Shown: positions 1 through 9,975 of the stretch, in pieces
Numbering within the stretch: the stretch's first letter is position 1
Layout of the letters: every line of letters begins with the position of its first letter
Source: Semisulcospira habei
Lineage: Eukaryota > Mollusca > Gastropoda > Semisulcospiridae
NCBI GenBank assembly: GCA_036245525.1
Contig: BTPG01000004.1
Location: 16,529,631 to 16,593,630, forward strand
Direction: 5' to 3'
Length of the DNA: 64,000 bases
Translations under genes and position numbers: made by a program
The notes under the pieces: generated by a model
Database searches by the model: none
Told to the model about the DNA's origin: nothing
The model's input: the letters and a program-made list of their open reading frames with translations, nothing else

Positions 1-1200
1 TTGTGCCGAAAGTCCGTGGGGCCTGCTGCCCATGTGGAATATGTAAGACATGGTTAGCACGGGAATTTTTAGTGAGTTCTGTTTAGTGAGTTCTAGGCGA
101 AAACTGTGACTGTCAGAGGTCTAGATCGGGAGTGCGGGCTGTTTTGTCGTATGGAACGGTTGTTGAGTTACCTAGCCCGCATTCCAAGACTCTGAAGCCT
201 AGTTTTCAGGTATGTTTCTATAAACGTAGTATTGATAGTTGTTTAGTTAAAGACAGTATGCGTGGTAAGATTAATGTGGTTGTATAGCGGTGTTCCGGTT
301 TGGTTTAGTTATAGTATGTTTAGAATTCGGTGAAGTAACCAGTGTTTCTGTATACAGTTGTTTACCGAGTTAGATGACTAAAGGAATATGAAGTGTGTAT
401 GTCTAAGCCGCTAGGAAGATAGTACGTGGTTGGTTAAACATAGTCTTTTCCAGGGTATAGAGTAAGGTATAGCAAGAGTGTCAGTTAGGCTATAGTCTGT
501 TTCAAGATAGTGACTGATATATGGGGGTGATACGAAAATAGTTTATGAAGCACGTGTGTGTGTGTGTGTGTGTGTGTGAATGAACGTGTGAGTTATTTGT
601 ATCAGCCAGGTTACGTGACGTTTCTCATTGATCCAATATGTTGTGTGTTTAGCAAGTGTTACGTTGGGACTTTTGTCTATTCAGAGTTCTTGTAACGAGA
701 GTGGAAGACGGACGCCGAGACGTCGAGTCGCAGGTGGGACCTACGTGAGGTCATCCCTCCAGCTCTTCTGAGAGTGAGTCTGACTGGGGACCAAGACACC
801 CAAGTCCAAGTGAGAACTGAGTACCGTACGAGAACGAGGACGTCCGTGCCCAGAGAGAGACAGGACGGCAACAAGCGTACGACGAAGGACTTTCACGCCT
901 AGACGTGAGAAGGACCAACGTAACCAGACAACATCAAACAGGTTGGAGGCAATGTGAGACTAAGGCCTAACCTGGCAAAGATACTGTGATACGTGTGTGG
1001 TGTGATAGTAGAATATTGTATATAGTTGATAGTCATTTAAGTCGTTCTTTTTCATTTATACTGTATAAAGGTTACTTTAGAAATGGAGCCCATGTGTTTG
1101 TTTTACCGCATGAATGCGCCCGTCTGAGTCAGTGGCGGTGTATGCGTCTGTTGCGTGAGAGTCTGTGCGTACGACTGTGGGCAAGTCTGCGTGCGTTACA
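1..1200 (+). mobile_element. Gypsy-type LTR (family LTR-A), 5' end cut by window
   Basis: Most of this stretch aligns by eye with 50673-51865, for example the blocks around TTCCAAGACTCTGAA, GTCTTTTCCAGGGTAT and TATCAGCCAGGTTACGT. Both copies stop at the same GTGCGTTACA, and the sequences after that point are unrelated, so 1200 is a real element edge. The other copy starts TGTTACGG and ends GTTACA, which fits LTR termini. A TATA-like TGTATAAAGG lies near 1060 and a (TG)n tract at 554-578. No primer-binding site or coding region follows, so this is a solo LTR or the downstream LTR of an element lying to the left. ORFs inside it are not genes. Confidence 0.75.
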
Positions 1201-1278
1201 TTATTGTTATTATTATTATTATTATCCACACACACCTCGTCCTATGCTAGCTAACTAGCTACCGACTCTCCCTGTCCT

Positions 1279-1342
1279 GCAAGAAGCAAAGATCATCATT
1301 GAAGATGCTGCTGGAATTCATGAAGATCTTTGTCTCTTGACC
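1279..1342. repeat. Degenerate family C palindrome
   Basis: GCAAGAAGCAAAGATC and GATCTTTGTCTCTTG face each other around a short loop, matching a decayed family C stem. No TTAA ends remain. The bases between 1200 and here are a short ATT tract and unassigned sequence. Confidence 0.45.
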
Positions 1343-1345
1343 GTT

Positions 1346-1990
1346 TTCAAATCACCCACCCCGCACCCCCCCCCCCCCACCAACCCCCCTCCCCACACCC
1401 ACACCCCGCCCTCCTCCCCCTCTTTTCTTGTTCTCCTTCTTTGTGGCGGTCGCCTTTACATCCGCTGACCAGGAGCTGTGATGAAATTGGCTGTGCGGTG
1501 AAGTTCCACCCTGCAGCCATACGGTTTTTCCTGTAGTGTGGTGGATGACATCCAGGTCTCTCTCTCTCCTCAGCTGCTGGAACAAGGGGCAGTCTTGGAA
1601 GACGTGACCAGCAGCAGTTTGCTCACTTTGTCCGCACTGGCAGGCAGGAGTTGCCACAATCTTCAGCTTGCGACTCGTGTGATAGTTAACCCATTGAGCC
1701 CCATGGCCACATGTCCCAAAATGTGGAGGTGTTACATAACTTCTAACTCCTGTGTACCAGTTGCAGGAGATAGATTGACCATGGTAATTCAAGGGTAGTG
1801 CCAGATTGGCTTGGCGCCTGAAGGCGCCACGCCAGTCTGGCACTACCCTTGAATTATCATGGTCAATCCGTCTCCTGCCTTAGGGCTTTGGGGCTAAATG
1901 GGTCGAGCCTGTTCTAGGTCTGAAGATTGTGACCTGGTCCTTACGGTTCAGCAGGCGAACGTCAGCCCTCTGGTCCCTCCCTTCTCATAA
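1346..1990 (-). pseudogene. LINE reverse-transcriptase C-terminal fragment, split by element A
   Basis: Minus-strand translation at 1352-1685 gives NYHTSRKLKIVATPACQCG followed by EQTAAGHVFQDCPLF, the Cys/His-rich tail found after the reverse transcriptase of many non-LTR retrotransposons. Continuing beyond the inserted palindrome, the minus strand at 1907-1980 reads DQVTIFRPRTG, the expected upstream part. Removing the insertion with one TTAA copy restores NRLNYH across the junction. The downstream end runs into a C-rich, proline-like tract at 1360-1430. It is a dead fragment without RT catalytic motifs; the clade is not resolvable from this piece. Confidence 0.7.
1686..1905 (-). mobile_element. 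Family A palindromic TTAA element A1
   Basis: The left end is TTAACCCATTGAGCCCC and the right end GGGGCTAAATGGG followed by TCGA, a mutated TTAA. The core at 1763-1880 folds on itself (TTCAAGGGTAGTGCCAG against CTGGCACTACCCTTGAA, loop at the CTTGGCGCC centre). It interrupts a LINE reading frame, which makes the insertion boundaries unusually certain. Confidence 0.85.
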
Positions 1991-2167
1991 TGAACTGGTC
2001 TTCAGGTGTCCACATTCCTGTCTAACTCTGAGATGTCGTTCTGAAAAGGGGGCATAGGTAACAATCATGACACGAGATGGTTTCCGGGACTCCCTGATAG
2101 AATATCGTCTAAATTCGTGATTCGCGAGGGGGTGGGTGGGGGGGGGGGGGTGGGGGGGGGGAATATG

Positions 2168-2229
2168 GTTTAGCTCATTCGAGACGGAAGGCATCCGGAT
2201 CCGCATGCCGTTCGTTTGGAATGAGTTAA
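2168..2229. mobile_element. Family I palindrome, degenerate
   Basis: TAGCTCATTCGAGACGG and the facing GTTTGGAATGAGTTAA form imperfect arms round a CGGATCCG centre. It is related to the perfect copy at 38656-38735. The right TTAA (2226-2229) is intact, the left one changed to TTTAG. Confidence 0.6.
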
Positions 2230-2249
2230 CCCATTTATAATTATAAAAT

Positions 2250-2374
2250 GTTCATAATTATGCTATAATGTTTTTATGTCTTGTTTGTACTATTTGTTAT
2301 AAATGTACCACAACCGAATTTCTCTTTTTGAGATAATAAAGTACTCTTATTCTTATTCTTATTCTTATTATTAT
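2250..2374 (+). mobile_element. LINE or SINE 3' tail
   Basis: AAATGTACCACAACCGAA leads into a TTTTTGAGATAATAAAG motif and then a (TTATTC)n run, a typical non-LTR retrotransposon 3' end with a simple-repeat tail. No coding part is present. Confidence 0.5.
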
Positions 2375-2587
2375 TTAATGCCCAGAAAACCCGAAAACGA
2401 CCCAGCGGCAAGAGACATAGATAGATCTTCATGATCCTCTGCGGCAGTTGCGGGGGCTCATGAAGACCTATGCCTCCTGCCGACACCTTTCTTTTTTTTA
2501 AATACAAAATTCGGTTAGGGCTATTGGCGCTTAATTAACGCCGACGAAAGAATCACAAACTGAATCAACCGGCAGTGAATGGGTTAA
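2375..2587 (-). mobile_element. Family C element
   Basis: The central stem at 2406-2481 pairs GCAAGAGACATAGAT with CTATGCCTCCTGC. The right part reads GGCAGTGAATGGGTTAA, the standard C terminus in inverted orientation, and the left TTAATGCC is a decayed end. Its length of 213 bp matches the other C copies. Confidence 0.65.
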
Positions 2588-2729
2588 GCCTCGATTTCTA
2601 GGATTCCTTATAAAAGAAGAAGAAGAAGAAAAAAAAGGAGACATGGCTGACATTAACTTTCCAAGCACCCCTTTCTGCGTTAAGCCCATCTCCCAGTGGT
2701 CGCAATTTTTTTTAAATCTTAAAATCCTT

Positions 2730-2931
2730 TTAACCCATTACATCCTGAGGCTGAATTTTTAAAAAATTATTTTGCTTTTTGTCCTATGAAGGCTACGTTA
2801 CAGATTAGGAGATAGATTCAACCATTATAGTTCAAGGGTGGTGCCAGAGGCGCCAAGCTATTCTGGCACCACCCTTGAACTAACAGCCAAATTCATTTCA
2901 AGCAGTAGTGTATCAGGATAAAAAGGGTTAA
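2730..2931 (-). mobile_element. Family A element A2 with shortened stem
   Basis: The ends are TTAACCCATTACATCC and AAAAAGGGTTAA. In the core (2824-2885) the left arm lacks the CTTGGCGCC half, so only GTTCAAGGGTGGTGCCAG still pairs. It shares its right TTAA with the next element. Confidence 0.75.
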
Positions 2932-3081
2932 TCAACGCCAAACAGCTCGAGCCGTCTATGGAACATAGATACAAAGTTGTGTCGGCAAGAGACAAGGATC
3001 CCAGCGTTGAGGGCCCGTGAGGATCTATACCTCGCGCAGCCGGATCGTGTTCAGTTTTTCTCTCGGCAGTAAAGGGGTTAA
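2928..3081. mobile_element. Family C element, stem eroded
   Basis: GGCAAGAGACAAGGATCCC faces GAGGATCTATACCTC, and the right end reads TCTCGGCAGTAAAGGGGTTAA, the usual C end. Both TTAA ends are shared with neighbours (family A left, family D right). Confidence 0.6.
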
Positions 3082-3129
3082 CCCCCTTGCGCATGCAGCC
3101 GCCGATGGCTGCATGCACGAAAGGGTTAA
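3078..3129. mobile_element. Family D palindrome D1
   Basis: TTAACCCCCTTGCGCATGC and GCATGCACGAAAGGGTTAA pair with GCAGCC/GGCTGC at the centre, giving a short, almost fully palindromic TTAA-bounded element of 52 bp. Confidence 0.75.
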
Positions 3130-3477
3130 GGGGAGGGGACAAAGGGGAGGATCGACAGACCCGCTCCAAGGTATGACCAGGTGCAAATAAATAAATAACC
3201 CCCGGTGGTGGGCGGACCGTGCGTTCCACTGAATTACGGCCACGATTCGGCGTTAACCCATTCAACCGCACAGACCAAAAAGGAAGGTGATCAGTAGAGA
3301 TGAATGTGTAATGCCTCGGACAAACCTCGTGAACATTTTAGTCTGTCTTTTTCGGATCCTCCCATCGCAAATTAAAAACCGTCATGACAAATAGCTGACC
3401 TAGAAGGAGAGTTGGAAACACAAACTAGCGTAAGAAACGTATCCGGATGCAGCGCGTCTCGAGCGCGTTAACTCATT

Positions 3478-3681
3478 CAGCCCGACGCACGTATTTCCCA
3501 AATTTGGGAGGCGCCATCTAACGACTATGCACCTGTTGCAGGAGATGGATCGACCATGATAATTCAAGGGTAGTGCCAGATTAGCTTGGCGCCGACAGGC
3601 GCCAAGCTAATCTAGCACAACCCTTGAAATATCATGGTCGACCCATCTCAAGCTGTAGTGCGTCAGGGCTGAATGTGTTAA
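3478..3681 (-). mobile_element. Family A element A3
   Basis: TTAACTCATTCAGCCCGAC opens and GGGCTGAATGTGTTAA closes the element. The stem at 3541-3650 pairs AATTCAAGGGTAGTGCC with the facing strand, loop at GGCGCCGACAGGCGCC. Just upstream, 3455-3477 resembles a family I half. Confidence 0.8.
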
Positions 3682-3881
3682 AGTCGAATGTGGTTTGCGT
3701 GGACCCACAGGCTTGCAGCGTCGTGGCCATCGTTTTGCTCGGAGTGCTCCTCACCTCAGTCCATCTCCCTGACGCGCTCACCTGGTAGTTGTTGTTGTTG
3801 TTATTGTCGTCGTTTCCTATGTGTGAGATGAGTGTTTGGATTGTCTTGGGGGCTTGAGGGTGAGCAGCTCCAGGAGCAAAA

Positions 3882-3952
3882 ACGTCTTCGGGCCCACGAC
3901 GGCTGCAGAGCCGTGCTCGGGCCCACTGCGGTCGTCGTGGACCCGAGGACCT
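3882..3952. repeat. GC-rich G-type palindrome
   Basis: TCGGGCCCACGACGGC faces the right-hand GCGGTCGTCGTGGACCCGA around GAGCCGTGCTC. It belongs with the GC-rich stems at 57.2-59.2 kb. The surrounding 3682-4190 holds no gene; translations there are unsupported. Confidence 0.5.
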
Positions 3953-4193
3953 CTGCTTACTGGGTATGGCGTTTGCGCAAACTTTGTAGAAAAAAAAATG
4001 TTTATGCCCCCCACCCCACCCACCACCACACCCCGCTAATTCCACATCCCAAAGCAAATATTTATTTCCTTTTCTCATGGGAAACATAGAAGCCAACAAG
4101 ACTCTGTCAAATTGGTATACGTGGGACGTCATAAAGCAAGCATACTGTACGAATATGTCATCTTATTTGGCAAAGGCCATTATGTTCAATTTT

Positions 4194-4247
4194 GTGAATA
4201 GCAAGATTTTCATTGTAATACAATGAGAATCAGTGTCGCTTTTCACG
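4194..4247. repeat. Short palindrome with CATTGTAATACAATG centre
   Basis: GTGAATAGCAAGATTTTCATT faces GAATCAGTGTCGCTTTTCAC. A related half stem lies at 57461-57495 (GTGAAAAGCGAAATTTTCATT), so this is a small dispersed family. Confidence 0.5.
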
Positions 4248-4312
4248 CTTTTCACGAAAGGGGCGTAGAACTGCACTTGTGGCCCAACAGTGTGATCTGC
4301 TGGTGCTGGTGG

Positions 4313-4313
<1 letters not shown>

Positions 4314-4360
<47 letters not shown>

Positions 4361-4369
4361 TCATTGGAG

Positions 4370-4415
<46 letters not shown>
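4314..4415. repeat. (GA)n / (CT)n microsatellite pair
   Basis: A GA run at 4314-4346 is followed by a CT run at 4373-4415, so the two can pair as a hairpin. Apparent RERERE/SLSLSL ORFs here are artefacts. Confidence 0.9.
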
Positions 4416-4416
<1 letters not shown>

Positions 4417-4630
4417 TGGTCAGTCTCCGCCGTACAGCCACGCCATCTCACCTCACAACCTCAATACTCTGAAGGTCTCTCAACACACGTAGATCGCTCA
4501 CAAAGCTGACACCCCATCCGATAGTCGACAACGGATTTCAATCATACCCTCTTCCCACCCTTGTGTCTACCCGCCACTGCTAAGCCGTTCTCAAAACCGA
4601 GCAGCACTGCGCAACGAAAGCGATATTTCT

Positions 4631-4699
4631 GCAAGAGGCATAGATCTTCATGAGCTCCAGCTTGTCCGCGGGAGCTCTTGATGATCTATGTCTCTTGCT
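4631..4699. repeat. Family C stem (core only)
   Basis: GCAAGAGGCATAGATCTTC faces GATGATCTATGTCTCTTGC. Outer C termini are not recognisable. Confidence 0.65.
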
Positions 4700-4798
4700 T
4701 GTCCTAGGAACACTTTAAATATATGAGTGTCCTAGGTGGACTGGTACTTGGATATTGAATCGCCAGATATATATCACGCCTCTACTGAAGGCAACCCA

Positions 4799-5018
4799 AC
4801 TGCAAGTGCCATAGATCGTCATGAAAAAAAAAATCAGGATTTATGCTTCTCGTTGTCCAACACTCTATTTGTGTCTATGTTCCTGAAATGTACTGGGTTT
4901 TTGATACTTCGGTATTCGGTATTCACTTCTCCATTGAAAACCGCAAATCAGCAAGAGGTATAGATCTTGATGACCCCGCTGGCAAGCGGGGGCTCATGAA
5001 GATCTATACCTCTTGCTA
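4799..5018. repeat. Two family C stems in tandem
   Basis: A degenerate stem at 4799-4857 (CTGCAAGTGCCATAGATCG, loop replaced by poly-A) is followed by a good one at 4951-5018, where GCAAGAGGTATAGATCTTG faces GAAGATCTATACCTCTTGC. From 5019 to 5350 I see nothing further. Confidence 0.6.
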
Positions 5019-5354
5019 TCAATGTTCGTCAAATTTCTTAATCCGGAAGAAGACTGAGGAACGCTCTATCCACAAATGGATATGTTTGCAGTGTACCGTG
5101 ATACAGCGGTAATGTTTCATAGCACGCCGGGGATTTGGTCGTCGCAGTGTATTTGTTCCAAGGTTGTCTTTGCATTTTTCAACAGTGGGGTTTAATTCGC
5201 GGGTGTATACACAATGGAAGCTAATGCTAGCTCGTAAGAAAGGCGATACTTACTTTGCGGTGTCCCTTACACAAAGGTGTAAACACTAGGAGTAGAATTA
5301 TTGGTGAGGGGGAGAGTAGGGGTGGCCTTGCTGATTTTCGAACGCCGGGCCATT

Positions 5355-5364
5355 GAGAGAGAGA

Positions 5365-5458
<94 letters not shown>
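5355..5458. repeat. (GA)n microsatellite
   Basis: About 100 bp of GA with one GTGA interruption near the left end. Long RE and SL reading frames across it are spurious. Confidence 0.95.
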
Positions 5459-5461
<3 letters not shown>

Positions 5462-5691
5462 GTTTGTTAAAACTTTGGCTTTCTGTAGCGCTTTTTGGCG
5501 CGATGATTCCTTACCCAGTGTATACGCTGTTAAATATCGTTGCCCACAGACACGCCTATGCACGCTATACGACCGGGTTTAAACTAAAACCTTGTTAGGG
5601 ACAAATCATACCAGATGCGAGCAGAATTACACTAACTAAATGAGAGAAAAACAAACAAACAAACAAACAAAAAATCATCTTACAAGATTGC

Positions 5692-5788
5692 TTAACCCTG
5701 TGGGTGTCGGTAACGGTTTTAGTCGCGATGATTCCTGCGGGGCAGAAATCATCGCGACTAAAACCGCTACCGACACCCAAAAGATTAA
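5692..5788. mobile_element. Family B palindrome B1
   Basis: TTAACCCTGTGGGTGTCGG to CCGACACCCAAAAGATTAA with long arms meeting at GATGATTCCTGCGGGG. The whole 97 bp is one hairpin bounded by TTAA. 5789-6289 carries no gene; a C-rich tract sits at 6150-6185. Confidence 0.85.
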
Positions 5789-6289
5789 AAACAAAATGCA
5801 CGACGACAAAAACTGAAGCGGGAAAACCCCACAATCGAAAGCTGTGAATTACAATTTCAAGGCTGACTCTGATCTGGGTGCCTGACTCGATGCATCCTAA
5901 AACACAGACAGAGGAGTTGCCGGGCTTCGCACCAAATTATCATAAGTCATCTGCATACCTCTAATTATTGTTGAATGATAAAAAGCAGTTTTCGTTGATG
6001 TAAGTTCCCGCGTCTTTCTGACTAGAAAAAGAATCGTCGCCTCAGCTCCATCACACACCCGGCCTATCTTTCTTTGATTCTATTTTGATTTTGCGAGAGT
6101 CAGAGTTTAAGACAGCTGGAATTTGTTACTATTGTAGTAACCCCAATCCCTCCCCCCCCCCCACCCCCACCCATTCCCCCCCCCACTCCCATCTAACGCC
6201 CTCTTATTCCATGCTCTCCATCCTCTCACATCTTTTTCATTTCTCGAGAATGTGACTTGAGCTGTAACCCACTTTCGAGGAAAAGGCTG

Positions 6290-6513
6290 TGAACCCCCTT
6301 ACTTCCAGTGGTCGCAGACTGTGTTTTGAAATCATTATTCATTTAACACCAAAGAGCACTAGAAGTTAAAGCAACAATATATCTCTCCAAAGTAGTCGGT
6401 GTTAGCAAGAGAAAACGATCATCGTGAGTCCCCGCGACAGCGGGGGCTCACGAGGATCTTTGTCTCTTGAAGCTAAATCACTTCTGTTCATTTCATTCCA
6501 GTAAAGGGTTTAA
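6290..6513 (+). mobile_element. Family C element
   Basis: Left end GAACCCCCTTACTTCCAGTGG (TTAA lost), stem at 6403-6470 (AGCAAGAGAAAACGATC against GAGGATCTTTGTCTCTTG with CCCCGC/GCGGGG), right end AGTAAAGGGTTTAA. Full-length, moderately decayed. Confidence 0.65.
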
Positions 6514-6667
6514 TAAAATGACACACAGCATAAAAAGCAGTCTAGCTTTTGTTCTGTGTAATCTCCACCAGAGGACATTTACACTGTGGACATTGCCCAC
6601 ACTCCATCAATGACAGTCGCGCACTTATTTGTCACTTTCTCCACCCCAGCATACGGCAAACGTTGGA

Positions 6668-6740
6668 CAAGTGTGCGGGTCTGTGATTTTGGACCTTACG
6701 GCTCGAAGGCGTAAGCTCCAAAACGATAGATCACACAAGT
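6668..6740. repeat. Family E stem
   Basis: GTCTGTGATTTTGGACCTT pairs with the facing GGCGTAAGCTCCAAAACGAT..GATCACAC. Its arms resemble those at 10317-10388 and within 34.6-35.0 and 41.5-41.85 kb. Confidence 0.55.
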
Positions 6741-6953
6741 TATGAAATCCTATCTGCTAGTCTTTAACTGGCACATCCAAAAATGTCGATACACTGACTC
6801 GGACAGAAGACAGTACACGGACAGAGTGATGCATAGACACACCCACAAAAACAATAATAGTACACTATTAGTCAGACCTAGCGAGAGAGTAACCTTAAAC
6901 CATCCCCAAGCGCATACTATCCGTACAACTTCATATAAACCCTCACCTCCCTT

Positions 6954-6956
<3 letters not shown>

Positions 6957-7036
<80 letters not shown>
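6957..7036. repeat. (TA)n microsatellite
   Basis: About 80 bp of uninterrupted TA, self-complementary. 7037-7525 contains no recognisable gene; an isolated family A arm (GCCAAGCTATTCTGACACCAC) lies near 7350. Confidence 0.95.
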
Positions 7037-7039
<3 letters not shown>

Positions 7040-7525
7040 AAAAAAAATTGTGCACGTTTCCCTTCATTGAATCAGTTATGACAAAAACCATTGTCCAAAT
7101 TCATCAGACTTTAGGAATGCTCGAAAACGAGGCTGCCTGTGGGGTTACGTGACCTTTGCGTGCAAGATGGCGATCGGTTTCAGGGCGCGCGCCACTGAAT
7201 ACGACTTATGCAGATGAGATGCCTATCGCTTTTCAGTCCTGTGGTGTGTGAGCCTCTTGGATGAATGTGCAAGTTTTAAAAAAAAAAAAATATGACGCCT
7301 GTGTTTGAGTATCCCTTTAGTTTCCAGCGTCAACGTGCGCCAAGCTATTCTGACACCACTCTTGAACTATCATGGATAATCTGTCTAAGAACCGGTAATC
7401 CGTGTCTTGTCTTCAGAGAACAACTCTAGAAGTGCCGGACTTTTGTCCTTAAAGTGTTTGGGTTAGGACAACAATGGCTGGAAAAGAATCGGCTAAGATA
7501 GTTCAAAATTAGTGCCGTTCAGCTC

Positions 7526-7579
7526 TTAACTCATTTGAGATGTGCCTCCTCCGGATTCGCGGCACGTCTCGAACGAGTT
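7526..7579. mobile_element. Family I palindrome, shortened
   Basis: TTAACTCATTTGAGATGTGCC faces GGCACGTCTCGAACGAGTTA, centre CTCCGGATTCGC. The right TTAA has become TTAT. Confidence 0.65.
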
Positions 7580-7790
7580 ATTTTTTTCTACGAGAGAATC
7601 AGTGACCAGTGTATTTCATGTCCGAAGTCGTTTCCTGCAGTGTCATATTGTTATTGACTTACATACTTCCCCTTGGAATGCACCTCAAATTAATTTCCCC
7701 GAAAGGGACTTAAAGGTGTGAAAAAAAGACATTACACAGACTACAGTATATTGTAGGGGAACACATATATACGAGAGACTAATGCCATTG

Positions 7791-7924
7791 TTAAACCCTT
7801 GTGTATGCAGCCACCGACGCTGTTTACAGTGTTGGTGGCTGCATGCACACCCGGGGTCTTCGTTTGCGTCTTTCCTGAAGGAATCATCGCGACAAAAAGC
7901 GCTACCGACAACCAAAAGGGTTAA
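7791..7924. mobile_element. Chimeric D-left / B-right TTAA element
   Basis: The left half is family D (TTAAACCCTTGTGTATGC, GCAGCCACCGACGCTG, GGTGGCTGCATGCACACCC). The right half is the right arm of family B (GGAATCATCGCGACAAAAAG, ACCAAAAGGGTTAA). Both outer TTAA sites are intact. See findings. Confidence 0.65.
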
Positions 7925-8284
7925 AAGTTTATGCGACAGTCACATCACAATGTCTGCCACATTTCCAATACCGGCATCACAGTATAATTATCGTCTGCAG
8001 TCAGGTAAGGGGCGGGCAGTAGTGTGGTTTTGAGAGCGGTGTACAATTACCTTTTCTTAGCTCTGATATGTGTATTGGTTGTATGTTGTATGATTTAGTC
8101 ATTTGTGAGGTGGCGGCGCGCGGGAGGTAGAGCTAGATGGGGGGTGGGGGGGGGGGAAGGGGGGGAGGGTGAGGGATGGGGGTGGGGGTTGGTAAAGTTG
8201 GGTTGGGTGGAGGAGAAGAAGGAGAGTCTGACGGCTAAACAATAAGACTGCAGACGTCTTGGGTCGGTGATCTTCGAAGTGTTT

Positions 8285-8504
8285 CTAACCCCTTCACCGG
8301 GAATGGACGCAGATCGCGTTCCTGAAATCCTTGTCAATTTTACGGCAAAGAGCTCTAGCCGTGCTACGAACGTGGATTAAAAAAAAATGGTGTTCACAAG
8401 AGTCATAGATCTCCATGCACCCCCACGTCTGCGGGGGCATATGAGGATCTATGTCTCCTGCACTTGGGCCACGTGTGCTTCGTCCCCGGCAGTGAAGGAG
8501 TTAA
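8285..8504 (+). mobile_element. Family C element
   Basis: Left end CTAACCCCTTCACCGGGAATG with a mutated TTAA, stem at 8395-8461 (GTCATAGATCTCCATGC facing ATGAGGATCTATGTCTCC with CCCCAC/GCGGGGG), right end GGCAGTGAAGGAGTTAA. 7925-8284 has only a G-rich tract (8125-8200) and no gene. Confidence 0.65.
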
Positions 8505-8704
8505 TGACTCGTGTGTTGAGTGCAGGTTTGCCGTCGAACGCTTACACGCAAAAACGGTCCCCAGACAGAGAGTACATTTCCATAATCGTGCGGAGGGATT
8601 TCGATTAACTCGCCGCCGAAGGAGGGGATACGGACAATTGTACGTATTCAGAAGGCTTTGTTCCTGTTTGTTGTCTCGGATGTTGAGGCGGGGGATCATG
8701 AGGT

Positions 8705-8920
8705 TTAACTCATTCTACCACAGATACACCACAGCAAGATAAGGATCGACCAGGATAGTTCAAGGGTGATGCCAGAATAGCTTGGCGCCTATAGAGGCGC
8801 CAAGCTTTTCTGGCATCACCCTTGAACTATCATGGTCGATCGGTGTCCTGTACTGCAATGCAGTTTTCAGAGGACAACGGCAACATTTGGGGATTTCGGT
8901 CTTGGGGTAGAATGAGTTAA
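8705..8920 (+). mobile_element. Family A element A4
   Basis: TTAACTCATTCTACCACAG to TTGGGGTAGAATGAGTTAA, stem 8744-8842 with arms GGATAGTTCAAGGGTGATG and its complement, loop GGCGCCTATAGAGGCGCC. A near-consensus copy. Confidence 0.9.
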
Positions 8921-9042
8921 AGCCTCTTGCTGACCGGTCTGTTCATACCGTTGTCTCTTGGATAAAATGTAATGGGATTATTCCTTGCTGAATTCGCCCT
9001 GCTTTCAAAGACGTAATTTTGCGTCTACTGGCAGTGACAGGT

Positions 9043-9255
9043 TTAACCCATTTAGCCCCGAGTCCTTAGAGTAGGAGATGGACTGACCATGAAAATTCAA
9101 GGGTAGTGCCAGATTAGCTTGGCTCCTAAAGGCGCCAAGCTAATCTGACACTACACTTGAATTATCATGGTCAGTCCACTCCTGCAACTGGCTACATAGT
9201 CGTTAGGCAACACCTCCAACATTTGACACATAGAAGCTTGGGCTAAAAGGGTTAA
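9043..9255 (+). mobile_element. Family A element A5
   Basis: TTAACCCATTTAGCCCCGAG to GGGCTAAAAGGGTTAA, stem 9072-9186. Same sub-type as A1 (ACTGACCATG and AATTCAAGGGTAGTGCC arms). Confidence 0.85.
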
Positions 9256-9417
9256 TGATTTTTTATGATAACTGGTTGACTGTAAACTGTGGACCTTACT
9301 GTAAACCCCGGGGTTCAAGCTGCTGTTGTTTGTTTTATCGCATATCAGATTTAAACCCGTTTTAAAGGTACGCACAGCGGCTTTAAAACGTGTTAGGTTC
9401 TACCATGAAAACCTGTT

Positions 9418-9745
9418 ACTCAGCAACAACAACTACCGCAACAACAACCACCTCCACTACCACCACAACAAAAACCACAACTGCCACCGCCACCACAACA
9501 TAACATCAACAACACCAGCAAGAACAGCTGCAACAGCAACAACAAAACCCAACCCAACGCACGCAACGCAACGCAAAACAAAACAAAACAAAACAAAACA
9601 AATCTAACTTAACTAAGCTAAACATAACAAAAGAAAGCACAAACAAAACAAAAAGAAACAAAAGAAAACACAGCACAACAAACACAACATCACATCAAAA
9701 CAAAACAAAATAAAACAAATCAACAAAACAAAACAACAGGGATTA
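9418..9745. repeat. CAA/AAAAC-rich low-complexity tract
   Basis: CAACAACAAC-type sequence grades into (AAAAC)n and AACAAA variants. Threonine/asparagine-rich translations here are artefacts. Confidence 0.8.
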
Positions 9746-9761
9746 CTACGCCAATCATTAA

Positions 9762-9975
9762 TTAACTCATTCTACTCCAGACACACCACAGCAAGATATG
9801 GATCGACCTTGATAGTTCAAGGGCGATGCCAGAATAGCTTGGCGCCTATAGGCGCCAAGCTATTCTGGCATCACCCTTGAACTATCATGGTCGATCTGTG
9901 TCTTCAACTGCAATGCAGTCTTCAGAGGACAACGGCAACATCTGGGGATTTCGGTGTTGGGGTAGAATGAGTTAA
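9762..9975 (+). mobile_element. Family A element A6
   Basis: TTAACTCATTCTACTCCAG to TTGGGGTAGAATGAGTTAA. The stem at 9800-9896 is almost perfect around GGCGCCTATAGGCGCC. Very similar to A4, suggesting recent spread of this sub-type. 9976-10316 holds no gene. Confidence 0.9.

Noticed and set aside
1538..1798. Plus-strand 86-residue frame over the LINE/element A junction
   Set aside because: It is antisense to a recognisable LINE tail and runs through the palindrome arm.
5267..5598. Long SLSLSL and RERERE reading frames (also at 4223-4509, 12333-13979, 20972-21239, 22533-22715 and 28134-28532)
   Set aside because: They are translations of GA/CT microsatellites; both strands and several frames stay open only because the repeat has no stops.
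8744..8842. Family A stems as microRNA genes or Rho-independent terminators
   Set aside because: Copy number, TTAA edges and empty sites show mobile elements; no conserved mature-arm bias can be judged from sequence alone.
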